From positions 2,343,699-2,407,698 of the forward strand of contig NW_019091416.1 in NCBI RefSeq assembly GCF_001949145.1: a DNA stretch of 64,000 nucleotides, read 5' to 3'. The position numbers and the translations under genes are program-made. The DNA is from Acanthaster planci (taxonomy: Eukaryota > Echinodermata > Asteroidea > Valvatida > Acanthasteridae). The notes under the pieces were generated by a model. That model did no database searches and was not told the origin of the DNA. It worked only from the letters and a program-made list of their open reading frames with translations. Of this stretch, positions 31,701-43,400 are shown in pieces (position 1 is the stretch's first letter; every line of letters begins with the position of its first letter).

Positions 31701-34700
31701 AATTTTGCAAAATTTCATCATTTCATTTAATGGACGTTTACATCCTCACAAATGACTGTTGGGTGGCTACTCTGAGCTGACAGGCAACCTTCATTGACTC
31801 CTGAGTATTTCAGCCAGGTCAGCCGCCCTGTAAAAGAGAGTCCAGAATTGTGAGGTGCTGCATAATTTCCTTTGTCCTCTGTGAATGCGAGTGGCGTCTT
31901 TTCAAACGTGGCTGGATTAGCATTCAGCGGTGCTGTGTCATTCATCAATGGGCCCTGGAGCTTTTTGTCCACGGTGCTAATCCGCGGACGCACTATGCCC
32001 AAAACAGTAGAGATACTGTTTCAAAACAGTGACAGATTACCCGCAAAAAATGCAAGACAAAAAATGATGGCAACTCCCAGCGGCAGGTCTTTTGTTCTGA
32101 GTACTGTCTTTTGTTACATGTACACGGACCAGCTCTTTTGTCTGATTTCGGGCAGCCCGGCTCTGCGTATAAACCCTTGGTGCTCAAAATGGGGTTCCCC
32201 GGCAGCAAGTGGTTAAGGCCAGTTTATGCTTAAGATGTCACAAACCAATTGCAGCAAAATTAGCACAGGTTTTATCAGGCATATCCCAGTTTTGCACTTG
32301 AGGGCCGAGTATGTAAGTGCCTGAAAAAAATAGTGTAACTTGACCCTGGATAATTAAAGAATTTACTTAAAAGAAGCATGTGCTATCATATAAATATAGT
32401 AATATTTATTATCACTATTGTACTAAACAGTGTCTTTTATGTATCCTTGAAGACAAAAGCCAAAATTCCCTACTAGCTTGTGATCCATGCTAACCATCAA
32501 TTGCAGAAACTTTGTTGTTCTTGGCAAAGCTTGTTCACTAATTGTTGCGAATAGTGCAATAAAAAGGAGTAGAGTCTCATAAACTAAGCTTTGGCTGATT
32601 TCCACTTTCATTCGTTGTAACAGAATAAAGGGACTTTATCCAATCTGGTCTGGTCTGACTAGAGGTCAGCCTGGTCAGCAAAGATGAGACAGACTGGTGA
32701 GAAATTTTTCAACTGGGCTCTTGCGCGCCCGTAGCAAAGGGCGTCATGTACCAAACATGCCGGAATAGAGTACCGAAGTGTCACTGTGAACCAGAAAGTG
32801 CAGTGCAAACGAATGGAGTACGCACGCGTGTTGGTTCACGCGCTGGTTGTCGCGCTCATGCCTTTGACACACGTAACTGTGTGTGTGACATATTCACTTC
32901 TGCACTCTCTCCATGTACATACATGGTGTTGCACAAAAAAACACACCATGTCATGTTCAAGCGTGGTGTGGTTAGCTCTCAGCTGATGCTGTGCCGAGCA
33001 GAAAATGCCAAAGGTTTCAGGGTTAGCGAATTAAAGACATGCTGTGTTACTGGTTCGTTTTTACAGCAATCATAGGCAAGAAGCATGTAGCTCCTCCCGA
33101 GGTCTACAAGTTTGACTACGAGGAAACAGAGTTCAACAACCCCATGCTCCAGTGTGCCCGCAACATCACTCGCATGAAGGAGTTTGTACGCACTTTCTTA
33201 AGCATGGACCCTACCAAGTAAGGCACTTCAACCACCAGAGGACTTGGTTAAGTCTACTGTTATATCGTCTGTCAGTCCTGTGACTACATTACACACGTAT
33301 TGAAAAAAGACAAAGGATAAACTAGAAAAGATAGATCGGATTCCCTCATGGTCAATGTGCATAGGTTTTTAACAAGTCCATTTATGAATGCAAGTTGCCC
33401 TCTTTTAGATAGTGTTTTATTTCTTAATATGTGTCCAAACTGTTCAAGATGTACAGCTGCTCAACACTCCTCATAATGAATTGTAAGTTGTAAATGGAGG
33501 TATTTGCTTTGCTCATTGCTAAGTGCAGTAAAATCGAGTGCCACAAAACATGGCAGTGGATTATACTGCATGTCACAGCTCAATGAGACTGTATGCCCTG
33601 CCTCTTGCGTTGATGACCAAGCCTAACAGTATGTAAGGGCGGATCTAGAATCTTTTTTTAGGGGGCCTTAAATTGTTGTTTGGGCCCAAAAATTTTTGAA
33701 ATGTTGTATAGTCTTTTGTGGCCTTTCTTAGGAGTGGGGTTACATTTTGGGGCTTTTTACGTGGGGAGGAGAAATCAAATGGACTAAAAGAATTGCATTT
33801 CTCTTTTGGATTGGGGAAGTGGGGGTTGCTTCCAATTGCCACTCCTCAGGACCTGCCAATGAAATTGCTCAACTCTGAGCCACTTTGAATTTTGTTGTAT
33901 TTAGCGTGGTGCTCAAATGATGCAAGAGGCCAAAATATTTGTTAAATATGTGCCCTTCCCCCTCCAGGCCCTTCATGCTCTATGTAGGCTTCAATGACCC
34001 CCACCGCTGCACAAGGTCCAGGCTGGGTCTATTCTGTGACAAGTGGGGCACTGGTGCACCCGGCATGGGGATCATCCCCGACTGGCACCCTCTGATCTAT
34101 AAACCCGAGGAGGTGATCGTGCCCCCCTACCTACCAGACACCCCGGCCACCAGGGTCGACATCGCCGCTCAGTACACCTCCATCAGCCGCATGGATCAAG
34201 GTATTAAACCGTCTCTCCCAATTCTATCTCTCTATCCTCATTCAGGCCCTTTCTACTCTACATCGGGTTCAAGGACCCACACCGGGCCGACCCCTCCGAC
34301 ATACCCAAATATGGGCAATTTGCGGAGCGCTTTGGCAATGGGCATCCGGGGATGGGGGTGATCGCCGATTGGAAGCCGACAGAATACAACGCGTCTGATG
34401 TTATTGTGCCGCGGTATCTGCCGGATACCCAGGCCACACGAGGGGATATTGTGGCACAGTACATCTCCATCAGCAGGATGGATGCAGGTACTGTCGCTGA
34501 TCTGACTTCTTTTCAAAAGCAACGTCCACAGAGTTATCCATCAGTCCATCTTCCCTGCCACGCACCTGTATTCACATCAAAAGCATGCCACATTTAAACT
34601 TGTCTGTCACAGTGTGGATTCACATATCAAGCTGACTACTGTTTATTTTGGCCGTTTCTTGTGAACTTTTCAGCGTGTTGGTTTTTTTCCGTGCTTTTGG

Positions 34701-36198
34701 TTTTAGAGATAAAAGGATATAGTACTTGCAGGAAACAATTTTTAAAAGAAGCGTCCCAAAAGAATCTAGTCTTCGTACTGCTGTTGCTCAACACAGTGGA
34801 AGCACAGGTCCCATTGTGGGATGAAGCCAACATGGCAGAGTTACGTAGCAGGGATGGACAGCTCTCGTGACACCTCTTTCACGCATTTTCTCAACCAAAA
34901 CTTGTAACTATCCAGGGGATCATTGGGACGGTGATGATGGGATGGACATGGGTCGTTGTGATTGATTGAAAAATTTCTTCTGTTTATCCGCTTGCATTGA
35001 TTTTCACTCGGTAGTGGCCTGCCACATATTTCAAAGTGCTGTCGTTGGTGCTGCAATGCATAGTTAACTCTGTCAAGCCAAAAGCTAAAACTGGGTCTTC
35101 TAGGGATAAACTGGGGCACACCATAAAGTGAATTGCTGCTTTTTTACAGAAATTAAACGGAAGAAATCAAGTTCTTCCAAAAAATTTTAATTTTAATTCT
35201 CAGTGAACATATTGTTAATTCTGCTGAGAGATTCTGTTAGTTCCGGGACTCAAACTAAAACTTGTTGGAACATCACTTGTATGGGAGAATGTGTTTAGAT
35301 ACTGCACATGTCCTTCATAACTTATTGGACACGAGTGCATGTTGTCTGGTGTGGAGCCAAGTTGCTTAGATTTGAGTCTCCTGTTATTGTCTCTGACTGT
35401 GCAGGTGTTGGCATGCTCTTGAAGGAGTTGGAGGCTTTCGGCTACCTCAATGACACCCTGATTATCTACACAGCCGATAACGGCATCCCCTTCCCCAATG
35501 CCAAGACCAACCTGTATGAGCCAGGCATGGGGGAGCCCATGATGGTCTCCAATCCATACGCCAAGCAACGCTGGGGCCAGTACAGTGAGGCATTGACCAG
35601 CACCACCGACATTGTACCCACAGTCCTGGACTGGTTTGGGGTGCCCTACCCCAACTACTCGCTCCTGAGGAAGAAGGTGGTGCTGACCGGTCAGTCCATG
35701 CTGCCCATCACCCTGGCCGAGCCCAAGGGCTGGGATTTTGTTTTCTCCAGCCACAACTTCCACGAGGTGACCATGTCCTACCCGATGCGTGTCATGAGGG
35801 ACCGGCAGTATCGCTTGATCCACAACATGAACTACCGTGCCCCTTACCCTATCGCTCAGGACCTTGCCGCCTGCCCGACGTTCGTGGACATCCTCAACAA
35901 CACAGCCGCAGGCAAACCCACCAAGTGGTACAAGACCCTAGACCAGTACTACTACCGGCCGGAGTGGGAGCTGTATGACGTGACCAATGACCCCATGGAA
36001 GAGGTCAACTTGGCCCAAGCACCCACCCACAAGACCACGCTGGAAGCCATGCAGAAGGCCATCTGCAACTGGCGTCACGCTACCAACGATCCCTGGCGGT
36101 GCTTCCCGGAGGGCGTCATCAGCGGACCCACCACCTGCATTGATCTGCAGAACGAGCCCCCCCAAAATAAATACACTGAAGAGCACAATAAAAATTAA
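28744..36198 (+). CDS. SGSH: N-sulfoglucosamine sulfohydrolase (heparan N-sulfatase), 512 or 515 aa
   Basis: SGSH is the lysosomal sulfatase that removes N-linked sulfate from glucosamine during heparan sulfate degradation. Exons: 28744-28837 (signal peptide, hydrophobic up to about residue 20), 30474-30740, 33067-33217, then either 33968-34200 (4a) or 34246-34487 (4b), then 35405-36198 (stop TAA). Phases join exactly either way. Catalytic features: ADDGGFE with metal-binding Asp33/Asp34; the sulfatase signature [13 protein letters not shown] with Cys72, the residue converted to formylglycine; GKKH (Lys125-Lys126-His127); DPHR (His183); ADNGIPF (Asp273-Asn274 in the 4a form). C-terminal [19 protein letters not shown] and DPW are typical of the family. 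Human SGSH is 502 aa. One active-site position that I recall as Arg282 in human (SGRTNL) is Lys here (NAKTNL). Confidence 0.96.
29201..29332. mobile_element. Foldback MITE with internal 27-bp tandem duplication
   Basis: The terminal arms 29214-29235 and 29301-29322 are exact inverted copies (GTCCGAGTAACTTGGACTCT...). Between them a 27-bp unit occurs twice in direct tandem (29241-29267 and 29268-29294), apparently identical. The flanks TTACGAAGGC (29201-29210) and TAACGAAGGC (29323-29332) look like a target duplication of 8-10 bp. It lies in SGSH intron 1. Confidence 0.75.
29675..29834. mobile_element. MITE with ~22-bp TIRs, 160 bp
   Basis: GTGAGCCAGTTTGGTATT (from 29675) is mirrored by AATACCAAACTGGCTCAC (ending 29834). 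A shorter inner inverted match (GGTCATCCAGG / CCCTGGACG-type words) follows. No coding content. It lies in SGSH intron 1. Confidence 0.7.
30800..30990 (+). repeat. tRNA-derived SINE fragment
   Basis: A B-box-like GGTTCAAATCC at 30858-30868 is followed by a GGATTTTCAGTCGCTACC then GTGGGTTTTCCCC segment, a body I associate with metazoan tRNA-derived SINEs. It ends just before the TTAA-bounded element that starts at 30997. It lies in SGSH intron 2. Confidence 0.5.
30997..32216. mobile_element. TTAA-flanked non-autonomous transposon, 1.2 kb
   Basis: TTAA at 30997-31000 and 32213-32216 bracket an element with 13-bp terminal inverted repeats CCACTTGCTGCCG / CGGCAGCAAGTGG. Subterminal sequence near the left end (CAGAAATGAGAC) has a loose inverted match near 31600-31650. 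There is no transposase ORF. It contains the 91-bp tandem repeat at 31156-31434. The boundaries fit the piggyBac superfamily. It lies in SGSH intron 2. Confidence 0.65.
31156..31434. repeat. Tandem repeat, about three 91-bp units
   Basis: Units contain CAGTGCTACACGG, then GGAAGGGGCTGCGGCGTGT, then AAAGTGCTACACC and GACTTGTGCACAAACCC. The last motif recurs near 31227, 31318 and 31410, giving a period of about 91 bp. GTAGCA/TGCTAC words make each unit partly self-complementary. It lies inside the 30997-32216 element. Confidence 0.75.
33968..34200 (+). CDS. SGSH: SGSH exon 4a (tandem-duplicated exon, first copy)
   Basis: This exon encodes [14 protein letters not shown]... to ...SISRMDQG (233 nt, enters in phase 2, exits in phase 1). 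It carries the active-site His of DPHR and two cysteines, Cys185 and Cys194, spaced like the pair I recall as a disulfide in human SGSH (Cys183-Cys194). Acceptor CCTCCAG, donor G|GTATTA. Downstream only 45 nt separate it from exon 4b. Confidence 0.9.
34246..34487 (+). CDS. SGSH: SGSH exon 4b (tandem-duplicated exon, second copy)
   Basis: This exon encodes [14 protein letters not shown]... to ...SISRMDAG (242 nt, same entry and exit phases as 4a). The catalytic DPHR is kept, as are GMG.I.DW, VIVP.YLPDT and AQY.SISRMD. Both loop cysteines are replaced by alanine (A185, A197) and the loop is three residues longer. It has its own good acceptor (CTCATTCAG) and donor (G|GTACTG). Joining 4a to 4b would shift the frame, so only one copy can be used per mRNA. 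Confidence 0.88.
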
Positions 36199-36274
36199 AA
36201 TGAACACCTTCCAACAAAGGTAATGGATATTATAGATTCCAGTATTTGCTACTGTTGTAGTCGGCACCTTTTAA

Positions 36275-36412
36275 GACCAACACAAGACCTCCATTTTGAA
36301 TTTAAGTCACAAGCAATTTAAATGAAATGCATGAAAATACATGCCTTTGTCATTGTTCCACTGTTACTTGTGACTGGTCTTGTGTCTGGTCAGTGATGGT
36401 CTTGACTGCAAC
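36275..36412. mobile_element. 'CACAAG' foldback element, copy 3 (inverted)
   Basis: CAACACAAGACC and AAGTCACAAGC on the left pair with TTACTTGTGACTGGTCTTGT on the right. The core TTTGTCATTGTTCC is the reverse complement of the core in the copies at 3010 and 26676. It lies within the likely 3' UTR of SGSH. Confidence 0.5.
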
Positions 36413-39400
36413 GCTTGTATTTGCATGGGATGGGACAGACTGACAAAATATAACAGTTGTACCTTGGTAAAAAAAAGAGACAAATTCTGCGTCACCTTTT
36501 AATTTTGTCTCTCCACTTCCAGTCATGCAAAACTTCTGCGAAATCTAATGGCCCTCAATATTTACACGGATTAAAAGAAAAATATTTGAACTATCTGTTT
36601 AAAATCATAGTATTGTTGAAATTATCCATACTTAGTACTTGAAAATCCTAAATATCTCAAAAGAATGAAACACAAAATGTTGTCTGAAAGGAGAAGGAAA
36701 AAATCTTAAAAAATCAAAACCCTAAATCATCCAAAAAATTGGTACAAGAAGTTTTACTTGATTTTTATGAACATAGTATTTACAATACAAAAGTGTTATT
36801 TTCCTACAACCCACCCATGTGAAGTGTCTTTCACCACATCTACTTTCTTGTACCTGAAATATGGGAAAGGGAGAGTTGCATGGTTTATTCTGTTAGCCAT
36901 AGATCAAATGCATGTAGAGGATGTCGTTGAATTTATACATGCAATCATATAGCATTCATTTATGAAAAACTTCAAATGACACCACATTGTCTAGTCCCAC
37001 CCTTATCTGATTGGATCGGGGAATGCTACCTGACTTGGTCAGTGATTCAGTTCACATTCCCAGAATCTGCAATTCAGTTTCCAAAGTAAAGGAATCTTTC
37101 CCTCCTACATGTGCATGTACATTGAACTTTTGTCCCTTCTGAAATATGACTTTAAAAGATTTTGGACATATATTTTTTCAATTTTTGGTCTTTTTCTCAA
37201 TACATGTATTTGTATAAATTTTATGGAGTGTTGAAGTTTAAAGTTGTGATCAAAATGAAAACCTTGGTACACTGTAACCAGATCCAAACAGTCTGTATAA
37301 TGCTGTATTATCGCTTACCATTTGTACTTCCTGCTAAGCATTGTGTTAATTGCAAACTATTTAGCCGTAGTGTTTCTTAGGGGCATTTATTCTTGTTTTG
37401 TCGTCAAAATTGCAGCAGATCATAAAATACTGAAATAAATCTCAGACACATTCAGGTTTTTCCTCGGCTCCTTAGAAGTGTGTAATCAATACCAGGAACA
37501 AATGCGTTTAGAAGTGTACTGAATCAGGGTGTATATGCATATATATCAATTGGTACAGACCCAAAGCAGCTTGTTCCTTTTCATCCAAATCCTTCCAAAT
37601 CCTCCACAGCTCAGCACCCTTTCAGTGATTCACCTGACCCACATTTCTCAAAGATGGATCCAGGTTCATCCAAATACGGGAATACAACGAGCCACGGAAG
37701 ATCATGGTCCTTGTGCCCCTTTGTATTCCTAGATCTGTCAATGTTTTTGTGTATGGTCTGTACCAAAGTTGATACATCAAGCCGTCTTGCGTCTGCGCCC
37801 GTAAGAAACGCTTGTTAGATTCTATTAGAGTTACTTGGTTAAGATTGATGGGCAATATATGATGCATTAACTTGTCTCGCTTGTTATAAAACTACAACCA
37901 TACATTCTCTGTGTGTTTGGTATGTTTTCTTTGTAGAGGTGCCAGTCGTACTCATGAAAGTTTCGATATTTTAGTCAACAGGAGTTGATTCCAAAAGAGT
38001 GCAGAAGGTTATTTTGATGAGTGGTTGTGAAGGACTGTGGGCCAGTGTATTACAGGTGTGAAATGAGCAGTAATGTGCAGCTGCTGGTGAAGACATTGGG
38101 TTATACATGTATTTCCCTACTCTTTACCAGAATTTTTTTTAATAAATTCTATTTTTAGGATTTTAGTGTCTATGACAGGTGTGGCCAAGTGCATGGATTT
38201 CACACTGTGTGTGTCTGACCTAAGCAGTACCAAACACCAAATAATTTGGTTTTTCCCTTCTAAGCCTAAGACAGGAGTGCTTTTTTCTTGAGATTTGTGG
38301 TTTATGGCATAATTGGGGTTTCATTTTCATTTTTATATGTAAAAATTTGTATCAATTATGTAATCAGTATGTTAAATCACAGATCCAACAAGCGTGAATT
38401 TTGTCAATAATGTACTTATGACACGATTACAAAATTAACCATCTTAAATGAGGTGTTGAGGTTAGGTTTCTAATTTCGTAATACATATTAAATGTGTATG
38501 GCCACTGACCCTTCTGTGTAATCCAAGGCTACCTCAGCTCTTAGCTGCAACGGCTTGTGGCTTTATAAGAATGTACAATCAAGTACTTTCTTTACCTACC
38601 TCAATTGTAAGTGAAAAAATAAATATTTAAAGATAACATGCCGTGGATATTCAGCTCAACTTGTTTTCATACATGTTACTATATGATACAACATTCAGGT
38701 GACATTACATACAAGATTGTTGCACCATGGTCATATATAGATGCATTTTTATTGGTTGCGGACTGATCACGTGATACAAAGTACAAGAGTGCGTGTATCA
38801 TTCTCGCGTCGCGCGCACGTACTGGCGATGTTGCTGGGCCGCAAAAACAATTATGGATAACGGTGATCTTTCCCACAGCTGGTGTGTCGTGTTTACTGCA
38901 TTGTAATTGTGTAATCTCGGGTACGAGGGTAGATAGCCGTGACGGTGCTGGAACGCGCCAATTATTGTAGGACATGTGCTTTGTTTGGGGTATGTTGAAG
39001 CACTGTGTTAGTTGGCATGTGCTACTCTCTTCACTCTGACCATGACGGAGCCCACCCCAGGGTTGACTTCTTTTTTGTGCCCCCAGCTTTATGTTCGTGG
39101 AACACGAGTATGCTCTGATCACTGTTTCTGCAATCCGAATCGCCCTTGCTGTTTATATAAAACGCTCAGGCAATTATCTCTTTTCGTCTGCTCTTCAATT
39201 TTGTCAATAATTTCCAACAGTATTTGGTGTAAATGATTTCTTGAAATTCAACCAGTCGACAAACCCCCCAGGATTTATGAATCCCAGGTTTCTCTGTTAA
39301 ACGAGTTTGTTATAAATCTGAGATCCCCCCCAAAAAAGAGGTAAACAAAGGACATCACAATCAAAAATTTTCCTTGAAATTTAATATTCAATGTACTGTT

Positions 39401-39481
39401 CACGTGTTTCAATCTGTCAAAGTGTTTTAATTTTTCTTGCATAAAATCGTTCCAGTGAAATCTATGACCATGGTATAATAA

Positions 39482-39624
39482 AACAATTGTTGCCTGCAGT
39501 GACGGGGTCCATGGGTTTTCTACATCCTCGGGAGCAAATGACACCCTCGGCTTCGCCTCAAGTGCCATTTGCCCCCTCGGGCGTACAAAACACCATGGCC
39601 CCTACCCCGCAGGAAACAATTGTT
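39482..39624. mobile_element. Hairpin MITE, 143 bp
   Basis: Ends are AACAATTGTT on both sides. Pairing continues inward through CCTGC / GCAGG, GGGGTCCATGG / CCATGGCCCC and GGGAGCAAATGACAC / AGTGCCATTTGCCCCC to a loop around CCTCGGCTTCGCC. Nearly the whole element can form one long stem. Confidence 0.65.
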
Positions 39625-40426
39625 AAATGAAGTTCTTTTCATTAAAAGTGACAAGACGATGGCAGTTTTTCCTTTCTTGGAAAATCCTTTTCTCGATAAA
39701 TTTTATAGGGCGCTATTTTTCATCGTCACACAAGGTACTACTTCTCAAAAAGCATAGGTACATTTATAATTTAAAAAAGTGGACCCCGTTGACAAATCAC
39801 ATCATGGATAGACGACACCACATAACAGATTGACAATTAATGTGAACTGACATCAAATAACGTTTACCAAACGTACGTTTAGTGTTCCATATGGATGAGC
39901 CGCTTGCGTGCGGGCTCCAAGGAACAAATTGGTAATATTCGGAGTCGGACCAGGCCTTCCGTCGACACCTCCAAAACCAGCAAGTCCGTTTTGGAACAGT
40001 TTACAAAGTAACAGCTTCACACCTACAACATGATCGGTGCACTCCGCGTGCCATGTGTGCGTATTATATGCGCATAGTGTACGCACGTGCGCGTAATGAC
40101 GATCATAGTTATTCATGCGCGCGCGTCTCAAAGATATTCGAGTACGCATCAACGCACTCGTAGATCAATTTTCAAAAAAACAACTTTGTCGAACTTTACA
40201 CCAATGAGTAAAGAATTACACCGCTTTCTTCAATCGGATCATTTGAGAGTTTATAATGTTTGCCATGGTATCTTAGAAGCCATAGTTTAATATATTGGGA
40301 ACCTGTAAGGAAATGAAGCAAATTTGCAGTAGTGACCGCTAGCAATGATGTCTACAGTTTGGAGGCAGGGATCGAAGTTTTGTGCTTTTGGCCTCAAAAT
40401 CGTCGGTTTGACTTGATATTGTCAAA

Positions 40427-43400
40427 ATGGTAAGCCATTATGAATGTACCAAATCTCATTTGTTACGACATACTATTGATTAGCTATTTATAAGAATTAT
40501 TGCCAAAACCGCCCTTTCAGAGCGGTGCAGGTCTGATGATAAACCTCACGCAGCTGTTGGGTATTTTATCAGCTCTGTAGCAGTTTTATCTAGATCCAAG
40601 ATGACTCGTGCAACGTTAAGCAAAATCCTGTCCCCTGCGTACATTCTCGACCAGACATTTCAAGTTCAACGATTTGATCAAAAGACACCTTTCACCTGTT
40701 CACCTGAAAGACTCACAGGCTGAGACGTGTCTCCTTCAGGCCTTGTCCTGTCTCTCTTGTTCAAGAATGTTTTGCTCTAAAATAACCTATGCAACCCTGA
40801 TTAAACTTTTTTATTAGAATGTTAACTTACACCTATCCAATCTGAAAAAATGGATGGCACGACCTAATCTCATCTAAAAAAAAAAATAGTTGCACCAGAC
40901 GGTACCAGTATGTAGTTCTAACATGACTTTTGCCTTGGTACAGCACTAATGTACTGGACCGATTTCAAAATGAACATTATTTCAGCAGGGCCTGGAATCA
41001 TGTAGATCTAGAAATGTACAAATGTTGAAGTGATGAACTGCCTCATTTCTCTTTTCAGGCACAATGTGAGTTTCTTACGCATGTCATCATCTTATGTACC
41101 GTTCGTCTTACGTTTGGTGAGTATAAGGTCAAAATAGACCTATTCGGTGAGGATTGTAAATTTGGGGACCCTGTTCCTATAATAGAAGGGAGAGCTATAT
41201 TTTAACTTTTGAATTCACCTTGGGAGACGACTGTGACATCATGCTCAGTAACTGTACGATTAATGTTGTGAAAAAAGGGAAGGGCTTTGAGTTTAGCGGG
41301 AAATTATGAGGGGAAACTGTGTTTTAACACATGACACATGGTGGATTCAAATTGCATGGCTAGTTTATCGGTAAGAAAGTAACATTTTCTCACATTTACA
41401 ATTGAAATGTCCCCAAAATAGGGTCAGCACAGTAAAGAGAGTGTTGCTTTTTTTTTTTGGAGGACTTACCAGTTTTGCGAGATTAAAATGTAAAAAAAAT
41501 GGGGGGGGGCACGTACAATCCCCCTTTATTCGGTAACAGGCAAAAACTGTATAGAACCTGATTCTATTTCCAATGTCCCAACACAAAATAAACTATGATC
41601 AATCTATCTATCAATCAATGATACATCGTGTCTCACACATGTAATTCACAGAATATCAGAATTTCTTGAAAGGGAGACAGAAGTGTCATTTGCCGGAAAC
41701 AGGCACCTCAGAGCTTCTTCAGAGATTTGGCAGCAGCACGTGATGCTGAAAAGATACCAGTCTACCTTATACGCCAAATTTGGTAATGAAGACTTGAACC
41801 AATACCCTACTTCCAAAATAAAGGGGAAAGTTTCTTATTGTTGACAGCTTCTTCCTCTGTCTATCTATCGCCTGAATTGTCGGACGCCCTTCATCTCTTG
41901 AGGCCGGACAGCCAGGTTCTGTTCGCCAGCGCGTGTCTGCAGGAGGATTACCAGTGCAGCGAGGCCGAAGTGGCCAGCTACGCCTGGGCGAGTTCCCATG
42001 CCGACCCCGCGGCACGGAAACGCTTCTGGCACACGTACGTTTGTACGTGGAACGAAGACCCTAGCGAATGTCCAGGTAAGAGACGAGATAGATTATTGAC
42101 AGGTTCTGATTAGAACCTCATTTAGAGCATCGAGATTATGAGTTGCTGGTCTCATCGAACCATATTCTACAACTCACATCGAGTTTGCGCACGTTTTTAG
42201 ATAACATGTACTGTTATCGTGAAGTTGTACACTGACTTCATTTGGCGCTCATGAGAAGAAGTGCCCAAAGCACGCCGACGGTACAGTGTAAAATTAATGA
42301 TCAGTAGCCATAACTATTGAACGCATAAAAAACCCCAGATGTGCACAGTAAATTTCTTCAAGTGTCTATCAGTACGTTCTCCAAATAAAGGTTGTTAATG
42401 TAAAGCCTATATGTAAAATAGAACCAGTTACTGCAAAGTGGAGAGACGATTTTAGAAAATCCCTTGCTGTGTTTAAAGTCATCAGAATCTACTAATTCCA
42501 TCTACATGTATAGGCATATTTGTCGTTAACATTGTGTAATGCTTTTAAAATATATCTGAGGGCGTTTGACTCTTTGGGCTTTCCAGCACTGCTGACAAAC
42601 CAAAACTAACCGCTTATCAGAAATGGTAAACAGAAGTGATACTTTGTTCTTTCTTGGCACTGATAGTTGACGGTGGTTGGACTGCTTGGAGTGAATGGGG
42701 AGCCTGCAACACGACCTGCGGTGACGGAACCAAGCTGAGGTATCGCACCTGCAACTGGCCCCCGCCGAAAAATGGCGGCAACGAATGCCACGGACAGGCA
42801 ACCAGTGTGACAAGCTGCAGGGTCAAGATGGCCTGTCCAGTTACTGGTATGAAAACAAGTGGACCATGTGTGTGTTGTTAAGACGATGTATATTTTGTCG
42901 AAACTACAATCGTAACAGGTGTTCATAATTTTGCGATTTTTGAGGAAACAATTAAGTAAGATCAATCTTTCAGCTTCGTGACGTGTCTACCCGTTGCTGA
43001 CTCCCCAATTGTCTAATCATCGTTTCCATCCTTTTGTTCTGTAATTGCAATTTTGAGATCATTCTGGAGATTGGAGATCAAGCTCTTCCTATGAGAATAA
43101 TGGTTTACCGATCAATACATCGATGAATTGGAAATATCTTATTGCTGTAAAGACAAACTCTTTTTGTAATACGCGATAGACTTCGCTAACATTCTTTACA
43201 CACATCTAAACCCTTCTGTATTCATCCCAACTTGAGGTCACGAAAACTTGAGCTTTACGGAGGAATTGCCCGGGAGCTCTGTCCAGCACAGAGCTCTTGA
43301 AGCTATGGAACCGTTTAACGAGGAAAACACCGAGCTGTCCACGACCTGTCTGGAGGGGCACTGCAGCTACCAACAAGTGACGGAGATGGTCACGCCGCGG

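Larger units (their letters stand above)
36199..40426. other. SGSH 3' UTR and intergenic region
   Basis: The SGSH stop is followed by AT-rich sequence with a plausible poly(A) signal AATAAA at 37434-37439. A third 'CACAAG' foldback copy lies at about 36275-36412. A palindromic E-box ATCACGTGAT is near 38767, and a hairpin MITE lies at 39482-39624. The 5' UTR and promoter of the next gene should be in the right part. I see no further coding exon. Confidence 0.5.

Noticed and set aside
33968-34487. Exons 4a and 4b both included in one SGSH mRNA
   Set aside because: Joining them shifts the frame, and the 45-nt intron is very short; both would also duplicate a catalytic-core segment.
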